This document shows positions 9,862 to 17,652 of a stretch of 42,723 nt of DNA, piece by piece. A program made the translations under genes and the position numbers. Source of the DNA: Bacillota bacterium (GTDB lineage: Bacteria; Bacillota; Clostridia; Peptostreptococcales; Natronincolaceae); contig JAEWHG010000024.1 of assembly GCA_023387935.1 (NCBI GenBank), positions 1 to 42,723 on the forward strand. The letters run 5' to 3'. Below the pieces are notes generated by a model that was not told where the DNA came from, did not search any database, and saw nothing but the letters and a program-made list of their open reading frames with translations. Every line of letters starts with the position of its first letter. Position 1 is the first letter of the stretch.

Positions 9862-10299
9862 ATGAGTTCTATAAATCAATATGTTGTATTTAAATTAAAT
9901 AATGAGAGTTACGGTTTACTTATAGAATATGTAGAAACAATTGAAAAATTAATTGAAATAACTAGGGTTCCAGGTACGGCGCATTATATAAATGGTGTAA
10001 TAAATTTAAGAGGGGATGTTGTTCCAGTAGTCGATCTTCGTAAAAGATTTCACCTAGATCATACTGAAATCTCTGATGAAAATAGAATAATAGTACTATC
10101 ATTAGAGGAAATGAAAGTAGGTATACTAGTAGATTCTTGTTCAGAGGTAGTTACATTATCTGAAGATCATATTGATGAAGTTTATGATCTAGTAAATTCA
10201 TTTGAAGAAGATTATATACAAGGTATCGGGAAGTTCGATGAGCGCATGATTATTATTGTAGATATTCCTAAACTATTAATAGCTAATATTAACAGCTAG
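9862..10299 (+). CDS. cheW: Chemotaxis coupling protein CheW
   Basis: CheW bridges chemoreceptors and CheA at the membrane-proximal signalling array. The 145-residue single SH3-like CheW domain shows the family pattern, including GVINLRGDVVPVVDLRKRF. The open frame begins with GTG at 9853, but the AAGGGG ribosome site lies directly against that codon. The ATG at 9862 has normal spacing and is preferred. A 57-base gap separates it from cheA; I see no convincing sigma-28 or sigma-A promoter in it. cheC follows after 12 bases. Confidence 0.95.
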   Translation: MSSINQYVVFKLNNESYGLLIEYVETIEKLIEITRVPGTAHYINGVINLRGDVVPVVDLRKRFHLDHTEISDENRIIVLSLEEMKVGILVDSCSEVVTLSEDHIDEVYDLVNSFEEDYIQGIGKFDERMIIIVDIPKLLIANINS

Positions 10300-10311
10300 G
10301 AGGGGATTATT

Positions 10312-10929
10312 TTGACTTTATCAATAGAAGATCTAAATAATTTGCATTTAGATGCATTACGTGAAATTGGCAATATTGGTGCTGGAAATGCAGCAACTGC
10401 TTTAGCTAGTATGATTAATAAACGGATAGATATGAATGTACCTTCCGTTAGAATTTTAGACTTTAATGATGTATGTGCAGTTTTAGGCGGAGAAGAGAAA
10501 GTGGTGTCCGGTGTATATTTTGAAATTGAAGGCGATATTGAAGGGAATATTATGTTTTTACTTGATCTTAAATCTGCAAAGATCCTTACGAATATTTTAA
10601 TGGGTAGGGAAGACCAGGCTGAAGTACTAGATGAGATGGATCGTTCGGCTCTTCAAGAAATTGGGAATATTTTATCCGGCGCATATATTTCTTCTCTATC
10701 ATCTTTAACTAATTTAAATATTAAGATTTCTGTGCCATCTTTATGTGTAGATATGGCTGGAGCAATAATAAGTGTACCTGCAATTCAATTTGGATATATT
10801 GGTGATAAGGTATTGTTTATAGAAACCGTACTTCAAGATGGTAATGATACAGTAAAGGGTAATTTCTTTTTAATTCCAGAGTCTAAATCTTTTAAAACTA
10901 TATTAAATAGTCTAGGAGTGTATATTTAA
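10312..10929 (+). CDS. cheC: CheY-P phosphatase CheC
   Basis: CheC dephosphorylates CheY-P and binds CheD as part of the CheC-CheD-CheYP adaptation system of Gram-positive chemotaxis. Both copies of the phosphatase motif are visible: LREIGNIGAGNAA near the N-terminus and LQEIGNILSGAY at about residues 110-120, each with the conserved Glu and Asn. The length of 205 residues matches B. subtilis CheC and lacks the FliY C-terminal extension. The start is TTG at 10312, supported by the strong AGGAGGGG ribosome site. Its stop directly abuts the cheD start. Confidence 0.95.
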   Translation: MTLSIEDLNNLHLDALREIGNIGAGNAATALASMINKRIDMNVPSVRILDFNDVCAVLGGEEKVVSGVYFEIEGDIEGNIMFLLDLKSAKILTNILMGREDQAEVLDEMDRSALQEIGNILSGAYISSLSSLTNLNIKISVPSLCVDMAGAIISVPAIQFGYIGDKVLFIETVLQDGNDTVKGNFFLIPESKSFKTILNSLGVYI

Positions 10930-11415
10930 ATGCAAAATATCACTAAAGTTGGTATGGCTGATATGAATATAACTAAAGACCCAGGAATCATAACTACACT
11001 TGGTCTAGGATCTTGCGTTGGGATAATTTTATACGATAAATCAATTAAAATCGCTGGATTAGCTCATATTATGCTACCCAATAGTAAACAAATTAAAAAC
11101 AACGAAAACAAAGCTAAGTTTGCAGATACTGGAATACAGCTATTATTGGATAAAATGATAGATAGAGGATGCAATAAATCTAGAATCATAGCTAAAATAG
11201 CTGGAGGTAGCCAAATGTTTTCTTTTCAGACAAATAACGATATTATGAAGATTGGAGAAAGAAATGTATTGGCAACTAAGGAAATATTACAAGCACTGAA
11301 TATACCTATAATTGCAGAAGATACTGGCGGAAACTATGGTAGAACTATTGAGTTTAATTCTAGTAATGGAATACTCCTCATAAAAACTATAGGTCATGGT
11401 ATACACGAAATTTAA
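10930..11415 (+). CDS. cheD: Chemoreceptor glutamine deamidase CheD
   Basis: CheD converts specific glutamines in chemoreceptors to glutamate and stimulates CheC. The 161-residue sequence carries the catalytic Cys29 in GLGSCVGI and His46 in GLAHIMLP, plus the later KIAGGSQMF and NYGRTI stretches typical of the family. It begins immediately after the cheC stop codon; a GGAGTG ribosome site lies inside the end of cheC, indicating coupling of the two partner proteins. Confidence 0.96.
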   Translation: MQNITKVGMADMNITKDPGIITTLGLGSCVGIILYDKSIKIAGLAHIMLPNSKQIKNNENKAKFADTGIQLLLDKMIDRGCNKSRIIAKIAGGSQMFSFQTNNDIMKIGERNVLATKEILQALNIPIIAEDTGGNYGRTIEFNSSNGILLIKTIGHGIHEI

Positions 11416-11456
11416 TTTTATAATCAAAACAACTAATATGGCCAGGAGGTTTGAAA

Positions 11457-12185
11457 ATGGAGCTTAAAACCCTGTGGCAGAATTACAAAACTAACAATGA
11501 CATTCAAGCAAAAACATTACTAATAGAAGAATATGTTAAACTGGTAAAATTTATTGCTGGCAGATTATATACTTCTTATGGAAGTAATATAGAATATGAT
11601 GATTTGGTTAGTTATGGTATTTTTGGTCTGATAGATGCTATAGAGAAATTTGATTTAAATAAACAGGTAAAATTTGAAACCTATGCACAAATACGCATTA
11701 GAGGAGCTATTATTGATAGCCTGCGAAACTTAGATTGGGTGCCAAGATCTGTCAGACAAAAGTCTAAAAGATTAGAGGAGGCATATACTAGATTAGAAAA
11801 TAGATTAGGACGCTCAGCTACAGATTTAGAAGTAGCTGATGAATTGGGAATATCGTTGAAAGATCTGCAAGATATAATGATAAGTACAGCATCATTCAAT
11901 GTAATCTCATTGGAAGAGGCTCTTTTTGAAGGAAATTCAATCAGTGTCTCTGAAGGTGAAAAACAATTAACGGAAGATTTAATATGCAAACAAGAAACCT
12001 ATGATTCTCTTAAAAATAATATTACTCAATTGCCTGAAAGAGAGAGACAGGTTGTTTCGCTATATTACTATAACAATTTAACATATAGAGAAATAGGTGT
12101 GATTTTGGAAATCTCAGAATCTAGAGTATCTCAATTACACTCTAAAGCCATTTCTAGGTTAAAATGCAAATTAACTTCCGAATAA
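11457..12185 (+). CDS. sigD: Flagellar RNA polymerase sigma factor SigD (FliA/WhiG type)
   Basis: Sigma-28 drives late flagellar and chemotaxis genes. The 242-residue protein shows region 2 (YDDLVSYGIFGLIDAIEKFD, then RIRGAIIDSLR and DWVPRS), a region 3 helix block, and region 4 with the helix-turn-helix LTYREIGVILEISESRVSQL. A TTG at 11451 would start two codons earlier but sits directly against the AGGAGGT site. The ATG at 11457 has correct spacing. It closes the che part of the operon as in B. subtilis. The cognate anti-sigma factor FlgM is not in the window. Confidence 0.96.
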   Translation: MELKTLWQNYKTNNDIQAKTLLIEEYVKLVKFIAGRLYTSYGSNIEYDDLVSYGIFGLIDAIEKFDLNKQVKFETYAQIRIRGAIIDSLRNLDWVPRSVRQKSKRLEEAYTRLENRLGRSATDLEVADELGISLKDLQDIMISTASFNVISLEEALFEGNSISVSEGEKQLTEDLICKQETYDSLKNNITQLPERERQVVSLYYYNNLTYREIGVILEISESRVSQLHSKAISRLKCKLTSE

Positions 12186-12208
12186 AGCATCATCGAAGGA
12201 GGAAAATC

Positions 12209-14008
12209 ATGACAATTGACTATATTGTTACTGAAGGAAATACTTATGACGAAGCTTTAAAAGATGGTTTAAATCAGCTAAAACTTTCAGAGGAACAAGT
12301 TGAAATTGAAATTTTAAAAGAAAAGAAGAGCTTTTTATTTAAAAAAGGAGCTTTTAAATTAAAGTTGACTCCTATAACAGCTATAGACACTGATATCCAA
12401 AATGATAGTAAATCACGACCTGTAAAAAATGAAGAGTTTGCTTTAGATTATAGCGAAGATGGAATTTATCTTTACATACCAAAAACTTCAGAAGTAAATA
12501 TAACTACGGTACTGGATACCTTGGCTAAAAAACAGGTAGAAAATTATGATTATGAAAAAATTTTTATTTGTTTAGGATCAAAACGAGGTATTAGAGAGTG
12601 GATCGCACCGTATCAAGAAGAAATTTTAGTTGATAGTACTTTAGAATTAGAGGTATCAGGAGATGCACTGGAAGCGCGAGTACTATTAACTGAACCTCTA
12701 GGAGGTAAAAAATTATCACCAACTGAAATTATAGACATTTTAAACACGAAAGGTGTAAAATTTGGCATAAATAATAAAAAAATTGAAGAACTATCAAATA
12801 AAGATATATTTAATACTTATATTGTTATTGCAAAAGGAACATCTCCAATAGATGGTATGGATGGGTATATTGTATATAATTTTAAAGAAGAAAATGACAG
12901 TGCAAATTCGGTGATTGATGCGGAAGGTAGAATTGATTATAAAAATTTAAATAAAATAAACAATGTAAATATTGATACACTTTTATTAGAGATTATCCCT
13001 CCGACTCAAGGAGTAAGTGGTATTGATGTATATGGAAAGGAGATTCTTCCTAAGAAAGGAAAAGATGTTTCCATTAAAAAAGGAAAAAATGTGCATGAAA
13101 GTGAAGATGGTTTTAAAATTTTTGCTTCTAAGGATGGAGAAGTACATTTCGTAGATGGTAGTATATATGTGGATGAAGTTAAAACCATTAATGGGGATGT
13201 AGACAATGTAACTGGTAATATACAGTTTAATGGTAAGATTAATATTAAAGGAAATGTAAAGTCCGGATTTAAGGTTGAAGCTGAAGGTGATATTGAAATT
13301 TTTGGCGTAGTTGAAGGTGCTAAATTAATTTCCAAAGGAAATATTATTATTCATAGAGGGGTTCAAGGTAATACTCAAGCATTTATTCATTGTTTAAAGG
13401 ACTTAACAGTAAAATATCTTGAAAATGCCAATGTAATATGCGATGGGGATGTTGTATCCGATGCCATATTACATAGTAATGTAACCACTAAAGGAAAAAT
13501 TACTGTATTGGGTAAAAAAGGTTTAATCGTTGGAGGAGAAATTAAGGCCGGTAACGAAGTAAGAGCTAATATTATAGGATCTAATATGGGAACTATTACT
13601 AATGTTGAAGTTGGAATTAACCCTGATGAAAAAAATCGTTTTGAGCTTCTTAAAACCGAGATGATTACTATTGAAAAGAACATTGACAATTCACAAAAAG
13701 CAATTGAAGTATTGAATAGAATGTCAAAGAAACAGGAGTTGAATAGTGAAAAAAGAGAATTGCTAATTAAATCTTTAAAAACATATAATGTGTTAAAGTC
13801 AAAACAGGATTCAGTTTCTAAAGAATTATTGGAACTCTCTGAGAGATTTGAAAATTCTGGAAATGGAAAAGTTCATGCAGTAAAGACAGTATATCCAGGC
13901 GTTAAAATAATAATAGGTAATAATTCAAGACAAATTTACGATGAATTATCTAATTGCACTCTTCTTTTAAAAAATGCAGAAGTTTCAATTGGACCATATG
14001 AAAAATAA
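12209..14008 (+). CDS. fapA: FapA/DUF342 polymer-forming protein with Jag-N-like N-terminus
   Basis: This 599-residue protein has a Jag-N-like N-terminal module (about residues 1-50, with TEGNTYDEALKDGL and a KKSFLFKKG segment). A DUF342/FapA region follows, with repeated short beta-strand units (about 330-470, such as GNIQFNGKINIKGNVKSGFK) typical of a right-handed beta-solenoid. The C-terminus contains a predicted coiled coil. DUF342 proteins often sit in flagellar or motility clusters, and their biochemical role is poorly defined. The start at 12209 follows an AAGGAGG site; an earlier in-frame codon at 12164 overlaps sigD. The label is by family, not by known function. Confidence 0.8.
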   Translation: MTIDYIVTEGNTYDEALKDGLNQLKLSEEQVEIEILKEKKSFLFKKGAFKLKLTPITAIDTDIQNDSKSRPVKNEEFALDYSEDGIYLYIPKTSEVNITTVLDTLAKKQVENYDYEKIFICLGSKRGIREWIAPYQEEILVDSTLELEVSGDALEARVLLTEPLGGKKLSPTEIIDILNTKGVKFGINNKKIEELSNKDIFNTYIVIAKGTSPIDGMDGYIVYNFKEENDSANSVIDAEGRIDYKNLNKINNVNIDTLLLEIIPPTQGVSGIDVYGKEILPKKGKDVSIKKGKNVHESEDGFKIFASKDGEVHFVDGSIYVDEVKTINGDVDNVTGNIQFNGKINIKGNVKSGFKVEAEGDIEIFGVVEGAKLISKGNIIIHRGVQGNTQAFIHCLKDLTVKYLENANVICDGDVVSDAILHSNVTTKGKITVLGKKGLIVGGEIKAGNEVRANIIGSNMGTITNVEVGINPDEKNRFELLKTEMITIEKNIDNSQKAIEVLNRMSKKQELNSEKRELLIKSLKTYNVLKSKQDSVSKELLELSERFENSGNGKVHAVKTVYPGVKIIIGNNSRQIYDELSNCTLLLKNAEVSIGPYEK

Positions 14009-14068
14009 TTCTATTTTATTTAATTTGTTTTTATTAAAATATTATAATAGAAACAAAAGAGGTGTTTT

Positions 14069-14503
14069 ATGAATAATCGAATAATTTTGTTAACTTCAAG
14101 TATGATACTAGCATTAGTGGTTATAATTATTGTATTAATAAGAAAAAAAGCGAAAAAAACAAAGAAATATCCTATAAAAGGAAAACATCATGATTTAGGT
14201 ATTAGCACAGATAACAAAATAGAAAACAGTATTCTTCTTGAGAGAATAAGACGATTAGAATATGAAGTTTCGAAATTAAAAGAAGACAATGACGAATTTA
14301 TAAGAAAAAATGAGACTATTTTAAAGGAAAAAGATAATATAAATACTTTCAATTTTAAGCCAGTACTAAATTATAATATGTTTAAAGAAAAAAATAGAGA
14401 TATCATTCACTTATATAATAAGGGTATGTCTCAAGAGGATATAGCTAAATCTTTAAATAAAAGTGTAAGGGAAATAGAAATGGTAATAAAGCTTATAAAA
14501 TAA
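14069..14503 (+). CDS. SwrB-like (DUF6115-type) membrane-anchored protein with C-terminal helix-turn-helix
   Basis: The 144-residue protein has one N-terminal membrane helix (about 5-24), a strongly basic stretch (KKKAKKTKKYPIKGK), a coiled-coil segment (about 50-90) and a C-terminal helix-turn-helix-like end (YNKGMSQEDIAKSLNKSVREIE). Its place between sigD and rpsB is exactly that of swrB (ylxL) in B. subtilis, which promotes flagellar basal body assembly and swarming. The build also agrees. Sequence identity was not tested, so I leave the symbol empty. The ribosome site is AGAGGTG. Confidence 0.65.
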   Translation: MNNRIILLTSSMILALVVIIIVLIRKKAKKTKKYPIKGKHHDLGISTDNKIENSILLERIRRLEYEVSKLKEDNDEFIRKNETILKEKDNINTFNFKPVLNYNMFKEKNRDIIHLYNKGMSQEDIAKSLNKSVREIEMVIKLIK

Positions 14504-14644
14504 TATTATTTTCAATTTAATTAATGTATCTTAAATAATATGCTTATTTAAATAAATTGATTTAATTATATCAGGAAAAACAAGGAATATTCAATAATAA
14601 AATGGAAATAATATTTCAGAAAACACAATTTTAAAAATAAACTA

Positions 14645-14673
14645 TTGATTCATATTAGCCTGTGTGTTAGAAT
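14645..14673 (+). promoter_or_regulatory. Sigma-A promoter for rpsB-tsf
   Basis: TTGATT at 14645-14650 and TAGAAT at 14668-14673 are separated by exactly 17 bases. Transcription would begin near 14680 and give a leader of about 95 bases before rpsB. A nine-base inverted repeat overlaps the -10 box (see the repeat entry at 14661). The rest of the 14504-14774 gap is very AT-rich, with an A/T-only palindrome at 14531-14551 and no recognisable gene. Confidence 0.7.
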
Positions 14674-14695
14674 ATTTAAGGTGAGATAACACACA
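14661..14695. repeat. Nine-base inverted repeat across the rpsB promoter
   Basis: TGTGTGTTA at 14661-14669 is perfectly complementary to TAACACACA at 14687-14695, with a 17-base spacer. The left arm overlaps the -10 box and the right arm lies just past the likely transcription start. The pair cannot form in the mRNA, so it looks more like a DNA operator than an RNA hairpin. The protein that would bind it is unknown. Confidence 0.55.
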
Positions 14696-14774
14696 TCTTA
14701 TAATCTGTTTAGTAGTGCCAATTGGTTCTAGACAGAAATGATTAAGATGGAGGAAAAACTAAGGAGGTAGTAAA

Positions 14775-15473
14775 ATGTCAGTAATTTCAATGAAACAACT
14801 ATTAGAAGCTGGAGTTCATTTTGGACACCAAACTAGAAGATGGAATCCTAAAATGGGTGAGTACATTTTTACAGAAAGAAATGGGATCTATATTATAGAC
14901 CTTCAAAAAACTGTAAAAAAAGTTGAAGAAGCTTATGCAGCTATGAAAGAGATTGCTTCTGAAGGCGGAACAATTTTATTCGTAGGTACTAAAAAGCAAG
15001 CACAAGAAGCTATTGAAGAAGAAGCTAAAAGAAGTGGAATGTTCTATGTTAACCAAAGATGGTTAGGTGGAATGTTAACTAACTTTAAAACAATTAAGAA
15101 AAGAATTGAGCGTCTTCATGAATTAGAAAAAATGGAAGAAAATGGTACTTTCGATGTATTACCTAAAAAAGAAGTTATCAAGCTTCGTCATGAGCAAGAA
15201 AAACTTGAAAAGTTTTTAGGTGGTATTAAAACTATGACTGATATGCCAGATGCTCTATTTGTTGTAGACCCTAGAAAAGAAAGAATTGCTATTCAAGAGG
15301 CACATACTCTAGGAATCCCTGTTATTTCAATTGTGGATACAAACTGTGATCCAGATGAAGTAGATTATGTAATCCCTGGAAATGATGATGCAATAAGAGC
15401 TGTTAAGTTAATCGCAGCTACTATGGCGAATGCTATAATTGAAGGCAAACAAGGAGTTCAAACAGAAGCATAA
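14775..15473 (+). CDS. rpsB: 30S ribosomal protein S2
   Basis: S2 is a late-assembling protein of the small ribosomal subunit. The 232-residue sequence has the full family pattern: LLEAGVHFGHQTRRWNPKM at the N-terminus, FVGTKKQAQ, NQRWLGGMLTNF and the C-terminal DTNCDPDEVDYVIPGNDDA. The AAGGAGG ribosome site is well spaced before the ATG. It begins a new transcription unit after the flagellar operon and is followed by tsf, the near-universal partner. Confidence 0.98.
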   Translation: MSVISMKQLLEAGVHFGHQTRRWNPKMGEYIFTERNGIYIIDLQKTVKKVEEAYAAMKEIASEGGTILFVGTKKQAQEAIEEEAKRSGMFYVNQRWLGGMLTNFKTIKKRIERLHELEKMEENGTFDVLPKKEVIKLRHEQEKLEKFLGGIKTMTDMPDALFVVDPRKERIAIQEAHTLGIPVISIVDTNCDPDEVDYVIPGNDDAIRAVKLIAATMANAIIEGKQGVQTEA

Positions 15474-15497
15474 AATAAAATAGTTACTAATGTATAG

Positions 15498-15538
15498 AAG
15501 GTAAGGGTTTCAAGGGATTTTCCCTTACTCCTTACCTT
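15498..15538 (+). promoter_or_regulatory. Structured rpsB-tsf intergenic hairpin with alternative pairings
   Basis: Outer arms AAGGTAAGG (15498-15506) and CCTTACCTT (15530-15538) pair perfectly and can enclose an inner hairpin AAGGG (15512-15516)/CCCTT (15522-15526). A competing stem GTAAGGG (15501-15507)/CCCTTAC (15522-15528) uses the same bases. No U-run follows, so it is not a standard terminator. It may set processing, partial attenuation or the S2:EF-Ts ratio (inference). Confidence 0.6.
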
Positions 15539-15564
15539 TAATAATATGCTAGGAGGAATTAAGT

Positions 15565-16215
15565 ATGAATATAAGTGCAGCAATGGTTAAAGAGTTAAGA
15601 GAAAAAACAGGTGCTGGTATGATGGACTGTAAAAAAGCACTAACAGAAGCAAATGGAAATTTAGATAAGGCTATAGAAGTTCTTAGAGAGCACGGATTAG
15701 CTGCTGTAGCTAAAAAAGCCGGAAGAATAGCAGCCGAAGGTTTAGTAGAAGCATACATACATGGAGGTAGAATTGGAGTAATTGTTGAAGTTAACTCTGA
15801 AACTGACTTCGTTGCTAAAAATCAAGAATTTAAGGATTTTGTAAAAGATGTTGCTCTTCAAGTTGCAGCTTCAAGCCCTCAATATGTAAGTCGTGATCAA
15901 GTAGATCCTACACTTATTGAAAAAGAAAAGGAAATTTTAACAAAGCAGGCTTTAAATGAAGGTAAGCCAGAAAAAATCGTTGAGAAAATGGTTGAAGGAA
16001 GAATTGATAAATTCTATAAAGAAATTTGTTTATTAGAACAACCATTTGTTAAGAATCCTGATATTACTATCGGAGAGTTACTAACAGAAAAAATATCTAA
16101 AATTGGTGAAAATATTACTATTAGAAGATTTACAAGATATGAAGTTGGAGAAGGTATAGAAAAGAAAGAAGAAAACTTTGCAGAAGAAGTTGCAAAGCAA
16201 ATAGGTAATAATTAA
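15565..16215 (+). CDS. tsf: Elongation factor Ts (short form)
   Basis: EF-Ts recycles EF-Tu by releasing GDP. The N-terminal UBA-like domain (VKELREKTGAGMMDCKKAL) and the core motif SETDFVAKN (TDFVAKN binds EF-Tu) are intact. The length is 216 residues, well below the roughly 290 of B. subtilis and E. coli. It resembles the short forms of Thermotoga and some Clostridia that lack part of the core duplication. The end (REE-rich tail, then stop) looks natural, with a terminator after it, so I do not read this as a truncation. The ribosome site is AGGAGG. Confidence 0.96.
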   Translation: MNISAAMVKELREKTGAGMMDCKKALTEANGNLDKAIEVLREHGLAAVAKKAGRIAAEGLVEAYIHGGRIGVIVEVNSETDFVAKNQEFKDFVKDVALQVAASSPQYVSRDQVDPTLIEKEKEILTKQALNEGKPEKIVEKMVEGRIDKFYKEICLLEQPFVKNPDITIGELLTEKISKIGENITIRRFTRYEVGEGIEKKEENFAEEVAKQIGNN

Positions 16216-16235
16216 TCGTTTTTGTATATTAATAT

Positions 16236-16264
16236 AAAGAGAACACAAATGTGTTCTCTTTTAC
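16236..16264 (+). terminator. Rho-independent terminator after tsf
   Basis: AAAGAGAACACA (16236-16247) and TGTGTTCTCTTT (16250-16261) form a perfect 12-base-pair stem. The symmetry gives only an AA loop, so the real loop probably opens by one or two pairs. The U-run is only about four bases long and overlaps the -35 box of the pyrH promoter. Confidence 0.8.
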
Positions 16265-16288
16265 ACTAATTAGTCCTATATTTATAAT
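16260..16288 (+). promoter_or_regulatory. Sigma-A promoter for pyrH-frr
   Basis: TTTACA at 16260-16265 and TATAAT at 16283-16288 are separated by 17 bases, an excellent match. The -35 box shares bases with the end of the tsf terminator stem, so termination of one unit and initiation of the next are packed together. The leader would run about 60 bases to pyrH. Confidence 0.75.
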
Positions 16289-16355
16289 ATTTTTATTGTA
16301 AATGAAGGTTTTTTCTTGTTGTTGGAGAATATAAATATGTGAAGGAGGAGTGAGT

Positions 16356-17066
16356 GTGTTACAACCTCAATACAAAAGAGTACTTTTGAAATTAAGTGGA
16401 GAAGCTTTAGCAGGTGAGCAAGGATTTGGATTAGATCCAAATGTAGTTAACAGTATTGCTGATCAGATAAAAGATATTGTTGAAATGGGCGTTCAAGTAG
16501 CTATAGTTGTTGGGGGTGGAAATTACTGGAGAGGTAGAACTGGTGAAGGTATGGATAGAACCACTGCTGACTATATGGGAATGTTAGCAACTGTTATTAA
16601 TGCCCTTGCTCTTCAAGATTCCTTAGAGAATGTAGGTATATTGACAAGAGTTCAAAGTGCCATAGAGATGAGACAAATTGCAGAACCTTATATAAGAAGG
16701 AGAGCAGTTAGACATCTTGAAAAAGATAGAGTAGTAATTTTTGCTGCTGGTACGGGAAATCCTTATTTTTCTACTGATACTACTGCTGCTTTAAGAGCTG
16801 CTGAAATTGAAGCTGAAGTAATACTATTAGCTAAAAAAGTAGATGGAGTTTATTCAGCTGACCCATGCATTGATAAAACTGCAACTAAATTTGATGAGCT
16901 TGCTTATATAGATGTTTTAAAAATGGGATTAAAAGTAATGGACTCAACAGCAACATCCCTGTGTATGGATAATGCAATACCGATTAAAGTATTTGGATTG
17001 GATCATCCTGAGAATATTAAAAAAGTTATATGTGGGGAAAAAATTGGTACTTATATTTACAGCTAA
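16356..17066 (+). CDS. pyrH: UMP kinase
   Basis: PyrH phosphorylates UMP to UDP in pyrimidine nucleotide synthesis and acts as a cytoplasmic hexamer. The amino-acid kinase fold motifs are visible: VLLKLSGEAL, VVGGGNYWRGR, MDRTTADYMGM and KVDGVYSADP. A GTG at 16350 opens the frame but lies one base after the AAGGAGG site. The GTG at 16356 has normal spacing and gives 236 residues starting LQPQYKRVLLKLSG. It is followed after 26 bases by frr. Confidence 0.97.
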   Translation: MLQPQYKRVLLKLSGEALAGEQGFGLDPNVVNSIADQIKDIVEMGVQVAIVVGGGNYWRGRTGEGMDRTTADYMGMLATVINALALQDSLENVGILTRVQSAIEMRQIAEPYIRRRAVRHLEKDRVVIFAAGTGNPYFSTDTTAALRAAEIEAEVILLAKKVDGVYSADPCIDKTATKFDELAYIDVLKMGLKVMDSTATSLCMDNAIPIKVFGLDHPENIKKVICGEKIGTYIYS

Positions 17067-17092
17067 TATAAATAATTATAGGAGGAGATAAA

Positions 17093-17650
17093 ATGAAATT
17101 AGAAATTCATCAAAATCTTGAGGACAAAATGGGTAAAACTATTAATGCGCTTAAGGATGATCTAGCAAGCATTAGAGCTGGCAGAGCTAATCCAGCCATG
17201 TTGGACAGGATTGTTGTGGACTACTATGGATCACCAACTCCGATTAAACAAATAGCTTCTATAGCATCGCCAGAACCAAGAATTATTACAATACAGCCAT
17301 ATGATCAAACTGCTATTAATAATATAGAAAAAGCTATTTTACAATCCGACCTTGGTGTTAATCCTTCTAATGATGGAAAAATGATAAGAATTATTGTACC
17401 ACAATTGACTGAAGAAAGAAGAAAAGATCTTACTAAAGTTGCTAGAAAAACAGCAGAGGATAGTAAAGTAATCCTTAGAAATGAAAGACGTAATGTTAAT
17501 GATCGTTTAAAGAAAATGCAAAAAGATAATGAATTAACTGAAGATGAATTAAAAAGTGCACAGGACGAAGTTCAAAAAATAACAGATAAATTTATTAAAA
17601 TTGTGGACGAACTTACAGAAAAGAAAGAAAAGGATATTATGGAGGTATAG
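17093..17650 (+). CDS. frr: Ribosome recycling factor
   Basis: RRF splits post-termination ribosomes together with EF-G. The 185-residue protein is full length. It shows the family features: DLASIRAGRANPAMLDRI, VDYYGSPTPIKQIA, the TIQPYD stretch, VPQLTEERRKDLTK, and the long C-terminal helix with QKITDKFIKIVDELTEKKEKDIMEV-type sequence. A GGAGGAG ribosome site precedes the ATG. It is co-transcribed with pyrH. Confidence 0.98.
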   Translation: MKLEIHQNLEDKMGKTINALKDDLASIRAGRANPAMLDRIVVDYYGSPTPIKQIASIASPEPRIITIQPYDQTAINNIEKAILQSDLGVNPSNDGKMIRIIVPQLTEERRKDLTKVARKTAEDSKVILRNERRNVNDRLKKMQKDNELTEDELKSAQDEVQKITDKFIKIVDELTEKKEKDIMEV

Positions 17651-17652
17651 AA

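Noticed and set aside
14531..14551. TTAAATAA/TTATTTAA hairpin after the swrB-like gene
   Set aside because: It is made only of A/T pairs with no U-run of note in a very AT-rich gap. It is not a convincing terminator for the flagellar operon.
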